Made by a program: the position numbers and the translations under genes. A stretch of DNA of 64,000 nucleotides from Phaeodactylibacter sp. (lineage in GTDB: Bacteria > Bacteroidota > Bacteroidia > Chitinophagales > Saprospiraceae): positions 1-64,000 of the forward strand of contig NZ_JALEGS010000100.1 of NCBI RefSeq assembly GCF_022763345.1, written 5' to 3'. The notes below the pieces were generated by a model. It made no database searches. It worked only from the letters and a program-made list of their open reading frames with translations, and was not told where the DNA came from. This document shows positions 16,782-26,300 of this stretch, one piece after another (within the stretch, counting starts at the first letter, position 1; every line of letters begins with the position of its first letter).

Positions 16782-17268
16782 ACCGGAAACTAGAGCAAAC
16801 GCACCAAAAGTTGAATGGGATTGGAGCACGTTTGGAACATGTCGCGGAACACGTTAGAGCGGGTGGCGGCTGCCGAAATTGCATGTTCGACGGAGGAGTT
16901 TGCGAATTTCTAGCGTTTTTGTTCACTTTTTGGTCCCGGTAAACCGGGAAAAAAGTGAAAGCCCGCCCATACGGGCCCGTACGCGGCTGGCTTGAGGCAA
17001 AGAACAGACTAAATCGTCATGCCTAAGAGCCTTCATCGCCCCTTTTCATGAAAACTTAGTTTGGTGCGTTTGCCCTAACCGGAAACTGTGCATAACAAAT
17101 TGCACTACTTGAATAGCCTGGCAGCATTCGTGGATAAGCTGGAGCAGAGCGGGAAGCTCTACCCCAGCAGCTATCGCGCTTAAATGCAGAGGGTTCCACC
17201 CCTAGTATTGATAGCCGATTGTCACTTTCTGTTTTGTGCAATTTGTTATGAATACGACCGGAAACTGT
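16782..17268. repeat. Three direct repeats framing two inverted-repeat units
   Basis: ACCGGAAACT occurs at 16782-16791, 17078-17087 and 17257-17266; the last two copies extend to GT. Between copies 1 and 2 lies a unit bounded by GCAAACGCACCAAA (16795-16808) and its exact inverse TTTGGTGCGTTTGC (17060-17073). Between copies 2 and 3 lies a unit bounded by CATAACAAATTGCAC (17091-17105) and its exact inverse at 17236-17250. The arrangement looks like two small inverted-repeat elements inserted at or sharing a short target sequence. No transposase is encoded. Unit 2 contains a 31-codon frame (GTG 17088 to TAA 17183) with ordinary-looking codon use, possibly a gene remnant. Confidence 0.6.
16922..16959. 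terminator. Symmetrical bidirectional terminator-like hairpin
   Basis: TTCACTTTTT (16922-16931), a GG bulge and TCCCGG pair with CCGGGA and AAAAAGTGAA (16944-16959) around a TAAA loop. Because the stem base is A/T, each strand ends in a U-rich arm. It lies inside the first inverted-repeat unit, between the giant gene and the tandem paralogues. Confidence 0.6.
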
Positions 17269-17283
17269 CTGTAAGGCACCATG

Positions 17284-17318
17284 CAAATAAAAAGCCGGGT
17301 ACCCCAGGCACCCGGCTT
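17284..17318 (-). terminator. Rho-independent terminator of the giant gene
   Basis: On the minus strand AAGCCGGGT and ACCCGGCTT (17292-17300 and 17310-17318) form a 9-pair stem with a 9-base loop, followed by TTTTTATTTG. It lies 28 bases after the stop codon of the 3708-residue gene. Confidence 0.88.
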
Positions 17319-17346
17319 ACAAATCATACAAATCACAAACTTATTC

Positions 17347-20300
17347 TTACTCCGTCAGCAGCATCCGTTTGGTATCGGTGCCGAAGGCGGTTTCTATCGT
17401 GTAGTAAATCAGCCCGGAAGGCAGCTTGGCTTTGCTGACCGTCCAGAAATTGTCACCGGCAGCTGCATCCTGAGTTTCCTGTAGGAGCAATCGACCGGCC
17501 GCATCACGCAGCACAAAGGTCACATCGCCAGCCTCTGGCACGGTATAGCGAACCACAGTGGTTTCCCGGAAGGGGTTCGGCTCATTCTGATGCAGTGCAA
17601 ACGGCTGGGACACATCCTGCGACTGCACAAAGCCAAGCACGAGGCCAGATGTGCCGCTGACCAGATCATAGGCTTCCGTCCGGGTCACTTCCGAATTGAG
17701 GGACAGCATTTTGCTGAGCAGCCCGCCCTGTATCACTTTCGCGCGAATGGTGAAAAGCAGGTCACCTTCGTTCAGCCCTTCCGTTTCCATATTCCAGCTG
17801 CCCGTCAGCAGCCCCTGATCTAGGTGGGCCAGGCCGAAGTGCCCTTCCTGCATAGCCGCGTATTCAATCTGCTCCAGCTGCAACCCTTCGAGCTTCAGGG
17901 TAAACTGATGACCAAGGAGGCGCACCGCATCGTTGACCCGGAACGGAATTTCCACCGTTTGGCCAGGCAACACTTCCTGCTCCGGTGTGTGGAGGACAAA
18001 ACTGTGGCTGTAGTTACGGCTCTCAATGCTACTGAAGCTGTTAGCTACGGCATCACCGGTCACATCCCCCACCTTCACTGCGATGAAGTCCAACCCGTTG
18101 ATACCGGTAGCTGGCAGGTCATTCAGGTTCACGAGCTCGGGGAAGGCTTCATCCCAGGGCTCCAGCGGATTGGCAAAAACGTAGCCTGCTTCCACAAACC
18201 GCCAGCTCGTATTGTTGCTGAAGCCGATCTGTGCGCCCAGGATCATTTTCCGGAGCTGAATCATATCAAGTGTAGTGATAGATCCAGACTGATTAACATC
18301 CGCAGCAATCCGCTTGTAAGGGCCATCTATAGGGGAAATCCCCAGTATGTGGCGGGAAATCATCAGGAGATCGAAGGTACTCACGCCGTTGAGCGGGTCC
18401 GTGTCGAGCTGCGGCGTCACGGTATAATCCAGGCCAGGCTGTACATCGTAGAAACTGTAGGTGCCATCGTTTTCAGTCATGAAGTCCGCACCGGCACCTC
18501 CAGACAAGCCAACCATTACGCCTTCAACCGGGTCATCGTCCTCGGTATGAATCAAACCGGCAATACTTGGTGTTGCATCCCCGCAGACTGACATGTTGTC
18601 TTGTACCAGAATATAGGTCTCGCAGAAGTCACCATTGCCGGCAGCATCATAGGCCCAGATTTCGATGACCAACGTACCCGCATCGTCGCAGGTGAGCACC
18701 AGGCCTGTCTGATCAGGATCATTTGGCTCACCAACACGGTTAATGGAGTACTTGATTGGCTCGGAGCAGTCCGGGCTTTGAGAAGCGACGTTTACATGGT
18801 CACTCGCCCAGATTTCGGTCATGCCTTGCCCCGGGTCGGGCAGATTGTCTCCATCCAGATCTACCGGCATCAGCTCCACGGCTATACCATTGAGACAGAT
18901 TGGTGCCGGTGCCTTGCAGTCTTCCACTGTAAACGGTATCGTCACCAGGTCGGAATTGCCGCAACCATCTTCCACCACTACTTCGAAGGTGTGGGTGCCG
19001 ATTGGGAAGACCCCTTCGATCGTGTAATTCGGGTAAGCGCCTGACAGCACATCTGTGAGTACCTCAAAGCTGCCATTATTAAAGGCATCAAGTTCGACCG
19101 TGATGGACAACGCATCAGGAGTACAGTCTTCGGCTACGGTAAAGCCATAGGTGACCGTTGCATCACAGTCCTCGCTATCGAGGGAGCAGTACGGATCTGC
19201 CGTACCGAAGCTGATGACCGGTGCCTGATCGTCGTACACCTTAATGATCTGCGTGTACTGATAGTAGCCGGTTTCGTCATATTCAAAGCTGTAATAGTCA
19301 TCAGACACCCCGCACAGGTTCACACCCGGCACGTTGTTATCCGGTGTTTCGTCCGTATCCTCGTCAAAGTAGATTTTACCATTCGGGCGGGCCAGGAGCC
19401 ACACGTGCGTATCCCCCGGCGTGCCGTTGCAGTCTTCGTCCCGGCCAACCAGGTGAGGATCGCTTTCCCCATCGTACTGACACCAGTTGATGACCTTCCA
19501 GGTCCGGAAGATTTTGTAGCATTCGTCCCCGGAAGCGGAGAAGAACTCATCTTCATGGGTAACGGCAAGCAAGTCACAGGCCAGCTCATTGTAGCGCACT
19601 GTATCCGGTGTGGCTGTACCGCAGTTGGACTCCGCATCTGCCGGGAACTTAATTTCGTAGTTGTGGACTTCGTTAATGGCAATCGATTGTACGCAGCTGT
19701 TGGTACTGCTCAGCCCGTGGATGTCCGTTGCACGGAAAATGCGGGTGATGCTGCCAAATCCACACTCCAGGTCAGCATTGGAGGCAATTTGCTGCACGGC
19801 GGCCACCCCACAGTTGTCGGTAGCAGTGGGGGCCCCAAAGAGCTCCTCCAGCTGATCCGCATCTGCTGCATCAAATCCGTAGGGCAGGTCATCACAATCG
19901 ACCACCACGTTATCCGGTGCCTCACAGTAAGGCGCGAGTTTGTCTTCCGGCACTACGGTTATCCAGCATAGGTTTTCGTTGCCATGCACATCGGTCACGT
20001 GCAATTCTACCTTGATGGAGTCATTGACATCACAGCAGTTGAAGTCGATATAGTCACCCCAGGCTGAGAAGTAAGGATTTGCCAAAGGCGAGCAGGTGAC
20101 GCTGTCGATGTTGTACTGCCGCCGCACCGAGAGGCTCTCCAGGCCACAACCGTCCCAGCTGCCCTCATCCACATCGTGGGCAAAGACGCGGCCGTAGCCA
20201 CCGCCACCCACGGTGACATTCAACTGATCATTACAAATCGCTGCCGGGTCAATCTGATCTTCCACCGTTACCGTAATGCTGCAGTCCGTACGCCGGCCGC

Positions 20301-23300
20301 AGGCATCGGTAACGTGGTAGTCAACCACATAAACGCCTACCGACAAATTGCTGAGCAGGTAGGTGCCATCGGGTTGCAGGGACAGGGCGCCGCCGCTCAC
20401 AGATACCCGGTAGGTGGCTTCCGCACAGCCTTCCACGAGGTTCGGTTCAGGCAGGGTAAGGAATGCCGAGCAACCGAATGGGGAGGTACTGATGACCTGA
20501 TCTTCCGGGCAGAGAATTTCCGGTCCGGTAAAATCAGTAATGCGTATCGTTTGCACATGCTCTACGGCAGGCTCGCTGGTGGGCAGGCAGTAATTGCGCA
20601 CCTTCCACGTCCGCAGGATAAGGGAGTTGCCCTCGCAGGTCTCATACACTTCATCTTCGTAGAATACCGCTGCCGAACAGAAGCTGTTGTCCAGGATATT
20701 GGTCGTGCCATCGAGGGTTGGATAGCCTAAAGAGTCCGGCGATAAGAGGCTCGGATCAGCAGCAACGGCCTGACAGCTTAGCGGCGCTTCTTCCACACCA
20801 TTGTAATCAGGAGGGAAGACGACCTGATCGAGCTGCAGTTCCTGCACTACGATGCTTTGTATACAACTTGCAGCATTGCCCTGCCCATCCGTTACCGTCC
20901 ACGTCCGGTTAATGTTGACGCGTGGGGACGCGCACTCGCCATTATCCATGAACTCGTCGGTATAAGCAATCGTCACACCGCCCGGCACGCAGGAAGTTAC
21001 TTCAGGCTCGCCCAGGGCCGCCGGGCTCACGTCATCACTACAGAGGACGGTTGCATCAGCCGGGCAGACAAACTCCGGTTCTTCCTTGAACTCAGCCCGA
21101 ACGATACCCCAGCAGCATTCTCCTGTGGATGGGTCGCAAATTTCTGCGATGATGTATTCTCCCGCCAGGTCGAGCGGAATAACGGGTTCCGGCAAGGCTT
21201 GTCCATTGTAGGATGGATTTTGCGGTATAAGCGTGATATTGTAGTTGTCGTAGCAGCGGTAGTCGTTGCCCTCCAGCAGCATATCCGCAGTGATCAGGGC
21301 CTCACAATCCGGCCCAAGGGACACATTGATGGTGTCGTTGCAGGTCAGTTCCGGATGCGTGGGCGTGTACTCTACGATGGTCTGAGTGTAGGTACAGCTG
21401 GTTTCGTTGCCAGTGGCATCACTTGCTGTAATCGTGACCACGGTTTCGCCAATTGGCAGCAACGCATTGAGGGGTGGATCGTAGGTAAAGAAGACCACGC
21501 CACAGTTGTCCTCATCGATTTGCGGGTTCGGGAATGCGCGGCCCTCACATTCAGTAGGGCCAAGCTCCACCACCACATCATCGGGGCAGATCAGTTCCGG
21601 GGCTTCAAGGTCATTGATTTGTACCGTGAAGATATTCTCAGAGACATTGCCCGATTCATCTGTAAGGGTATATATGACCGTAGAAACGCCAAGCGGGAAG
21701 TTGAAGGACACCTCCTCGTTCACCGGCGCACCGGGGTCCAGGCTCTGCGTCGTGAGCACATCACCGTTTTCATTTTCGATAACCATGGAGAGGCTTCCCC
21801 CTTCCGGCCCATTATCAAACATCACTGGGTGTACCCAGGTAAAGGGTGCCTGGCAAAGCCCGGTACCGGCATTCAGTGTCACATCCTGCTGATTTGCCAA
21901 TGCAGAAGCGGCTACAGGGGCACTGCTGAAGGTATTGCCCTGTGGGTCATAGGTCAGCCACTCCTGAATGGACAGACGCCAGCCGTTGATGAGGATGGGG
22001 GTGTCGGAAAGCTCGGCATTATGCCCGACCTGAAGGGTCCAGGTACCTTGCACATCTCTGCCGCTCAGCAGGTCAAGGTCACCCAGTGCATTCAGGTTTT
22101 CATTGCTGTTGAGACGGATGCAGAAGTACGGCAGGATGTTGTCAATGTCACTGTCGAAAGTAAACTGCGCACCCGCAGTAGCACCACAGATGGCATCTGC
22201 CAGTACGATTTCCTGCCCGGACGGGCTTATGAGGGTGAGGCTGAGGTTGCCAAACTCCGGAATTTCGCCCTGGAAAATCAGGTTCACATCTGCAATCGTA
22301 TAGCTGTCTGTGATGTCAATGGTCGAGGTCATACATTCCCCGGCTTCGAGCAGTATATCACTGCCCGTATAGACGTACGGCTCACTGTACAGCCCGAAGA
22401 GCGGGAATTCATTATCATTTACGGTCACGTCGAAGCCACATTCCACCCGCACGGTAGACTGTGCCTGAATGGCCGTTTGCGTACCATTGGACACTGGCGT
22501 AGCAAGGAAAGGGTTAGGCTGCCCGATAGATGTTGGCATACACTGCTCGCCGTAGGCAAAATCAGCCGCGGTATTGGTATCCCAAACACTCGTGCGGACG
22601 ATGCCCGAACCGTTGCCGGGCACGAAGCCACTCCAGTCAGCAAATGGTAGGGTTGCTGCGGTAGAGAAGTTGCCAAATACAGCAGCATCCAGGATCGCTC
22701 CGCTCAGGCTAACGACGTAGGCGGCTCCGGTCGTGGTGCTCAGGTCTGATGCTCCGGGCAAGTTGAAGATGCGATTGGCCACATCGTCGGTACCATTCCC
22801 GAAGTGGACGGCAAGCACGCCGCCTGGCTCGAGCACTATGCCCGTAGGCACCACAAGGGTATCGCGGCCGCCGTTATGGATACGCTCTATCTGCAGTTGC
22901 GATACGTCAAGGTCAGCGGAGTTGAAGTTGGCGATCTCCACATAGTCGCCTGTTGGGTTACTGACTGCAGCGGGCAGCGGCAGTGTACCGGCTACAGGAT
23001 CGCTGATGTCATGCGTGACTTCCGTAATCAGAAGCAGTGGCATATCCTGTACGGCATAACTCACGGTATAAGTACCCAGGTCGAAGAAGGTGCCACTGGC
23101 ATCATCAAAGCCACTGTTGACCACCTCGCCCGTTTCATCTTGTATGCGGTAAATGACCGTTAGGTTGTCCCCGCAGTTGTCAGTCACACCGGCAGGAGCG
23201 ATATTCTCTACGATGGCTCCGGCATCACCCGGGTCGTTGTTCGTCGTTACATCACCTGTACAGGTAATCGTCGGTGGGGTATGGTAGTCGTTGACCACTA

Positions 23301-26300
23301 CCTTTACATCGCAGCGGCTCGTATTCCCGGCATTATCTGCTGCCTCCCAGGTCATCACAGTGATGCCCACCGGAAAGAGGTCTCCGGAAGTCAGCCCGGT
23401 ATCGTCAATCTGAGTGATCGAAGCCACCGCACAGTTGTCTTCTGCCAGCGGGAGGGAGAAGTTGGCATAGGCGCTGCACCAGGTATCGGGCGCATCCACA
23501 ATCACGGCTGGCTCAGGGCAGTTCACAAAAGCAGGGCTGATGGTATCCTGCAGGGTCAGTTCGACAGCGCAGGTGTCGGTATTGCCTTCTATATCCACCA
23601 CGGTGAGGACCACGTAAAGGGAATCGCCATGGTGGGTGCCAAATAAGGTATTAGGGCTCGGCACCTGATACACGGTATCGATGGGTGCGCAGTTATCTAT
23701 CGTCAACTCGGCAGCCAGGTTGGGTACCTTACCGGCACAGAAATTCTGCTCCGCGTAGATGATACGGTCTTCCGGGCAAATGATCGTCGGAGCGGTCTCG
23801 TCTACCAGGTTGACCTCAGCGGTACAAAAAGAACTGTTGCCCGCGTCATCAGTAGCTTGCATGTACACCGTTACCGGGCTGTTGATCAGGTCGTCAAGAC
23901 CAAATTCAATTTCATCGCCATAGCTTTGGTTATCGAGGCTGATGGCCAGCATGATTGTGCCGGAGCCAGTGGTACAGTTATCGGTCGTCCCGGCATCGAG
24001 GCGGTCTGGCGTTAGGAGGTAGTCACAGCTGGCGCCAACGGGTACGGTGATATCCTGGCAGAGGATTTCCGGATCTTCCAAATCGTGCACGATCACCGTT
24101 ACACTACAATCGGTGAAGTTGCCGGCCAGGTCTTCCGCCCGGTAGGTAAGCACGGTGGTCCCGATGGGGAAGAGATCGCCCGGTGTCAGGCCTGTATCAT
24201 CAATCTGGGTAACCGTAGGGATATCGCAGTTGTCGTCCGCTACGGGCAGGGCGAAGTTGGCAAAGCCCTGGCAGAGGTCTTCCTGCGTTTCCACTTCCAC
24301 TACTGGTTCGGGACAGTTGGTGAAGTAGGGTGCGTCATCGTCGGTGACTGTGACTTCAAAGCTGCACTCATCAAAATTGCCTACGGCATCTTCGACATAG
24401 TAGGCTACGGTAGTCGTCCCCAGTTGGAATTCATACTCCGCTGTAAACTGGCTGGGGATCGGCTCCGTAATATCGGGGTTAAGCAGGGTCGTCAGGTCGA
24501 AGGGCCCTTCGATGGAGCCATCCGGGTTCGTAATAGTATAGGTGTATAAGATGACATCGCAGTTGTCAGTGGGGAGCACATGGTCCCAGCTGTACTGGCT
24601 TTCGCAATTCAGGGGCTCTGTGAAGAGGTCAGCTGCACCGGTGCACAGCAGCTCGGGGCCTTCCGTATCGTCGTCGTTATCGCAGGAGCCGGAGCGGAAG
24701 ATTTCACACCCACGGGCATCAACAACCGCAATCGACCAGGTAGGCTGAGTGTAGACAATGTGCAGCTCGCCAAGGTCCTGCTCAAAGTCATTGATGTCAA
24801 AGCCACGGCCGGGATCGTAGATGAACTCTCCGTCCACATCGTCAATAATACCGTCGTTATTAACATCGATTTGGCCCCCATCGTACTGAATGGTGTAAGG
24901 CTCAAGCCCCCCGGTAACGGTACCGAGGTCTACGATGCGCTCGTTCTGTACGATACATTCGCAGTCCGGCTCCGGCATATCGAGTGGCTGACGGAGCTCA
25001 AAGGTTTCGTGCACAATTTCGAGGCAGTTCGCAAGGGCGAAGTTGCCATTCTGCGGGATATCGAGCCCAGGCAATGCCAGTGCGTAAGATACGGTTACAA
25101 AACCTGTACCTTCACCCGGCTCGTAAATGCCATCGGCGGAGATCACGCCCGGATCAACAGAAGAAGAACCGGCTGCCGGTGCAAACGCTGTGATACCGAA
25201 GGCTCCAACTCCATCACCAAAGAAGGGGCTGTTTTCCACCTGATCGTGGGTCAGCACAGAACCATTGGGCAGGGTGATGGTCAGGTAATTGCGGAAGTCC
25301 AACTGAGAAGGGTTATTCGCTTCAAAGCAGATTTCCGGGGCATCAAAGCTCAGCTGAACCCCATCGAAGAAATCACGGACGGTCACTTCTGCCAGGCAGT
25401 TGGAGCGGTTGCCAAATTCGTCGGTCACCCGAAGGTTCACGTAGTTGGCGCCTACCTCCGTACAGTCGAAGAATACAGATGGGCCGAATACCTGATCTGC
25501 CTTTGCAATCAGGATTTCCGGGCTCGGATCACAGTTGTCAAAGCTGCCGGCATTGATGTAAGACTCGCCCGTAAAAGGGTCCATTGCAAACACCGTCACA
25601 CTTCCGGTATTGTCCAGTTGCACTTCCACATCCTGACACTCGGCTACCGGACGCTGTGCATCGAGGATTTCCACCAGAAAGCTGCAGGTCTGCATTTCGT
25701 TCATATCCAGGATATCGCCATCGCCGTTGATGTCGACCATCATGGTGTAAGTGACAGTAGAGACGCCTACCGGGAATTCTTCTCCGCTTGCGTCATTGAA
25801 GGTGCCCTGATTGGCCTCGCTATATAAGGTGTTGGTCACCACATCAATGAAGCCAGTGCCATCCGGATAGTCGATAGCGTAGTTGATGACACTTGCACAG
25901 CCCACGCCTTTTACCGGAGCAAGACCGGTGATGATGGCGGAGCACTGATCCACATCGTTCTTGAGCACAAGGTCAGGTGGACATTCAAGCACAGGGTCGC
26001 CGGGCTCTACCACTACCGGGAAGGTGCAGGTGGATTCCACTCCCCCGCAGGAGTAAGCCGTGTAGGTGACCTCATAGGTGCCGGCCGGCAGCTCAGAGCC
26101 AGGCAGTGGCCCAGCTGTTTGATAGACGCCCGGCCCGTTGGGCACGATAGGCGCAGAGGCTGTACCGTTGAAGAACGTCAGGTCTACCCCGTTGGTTACG
26201 CCAATGAAAGGCAGCACTTCGCCGTTGCAACCATCGTATACCTGAGGGATGGACCAGTTGGCTTCGGTCGTGCAAGCCAGGTCTTCGGTGAAGACATAGC

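Noticed and set aside
20857..22650. Open frame of 597 codons on the plus strand inside the giant gene
   Set aside because: Antisense to HYR repeats in the same codon phase pattern; several such long antisense frames occur along the giant gene and none has a start region or motif.
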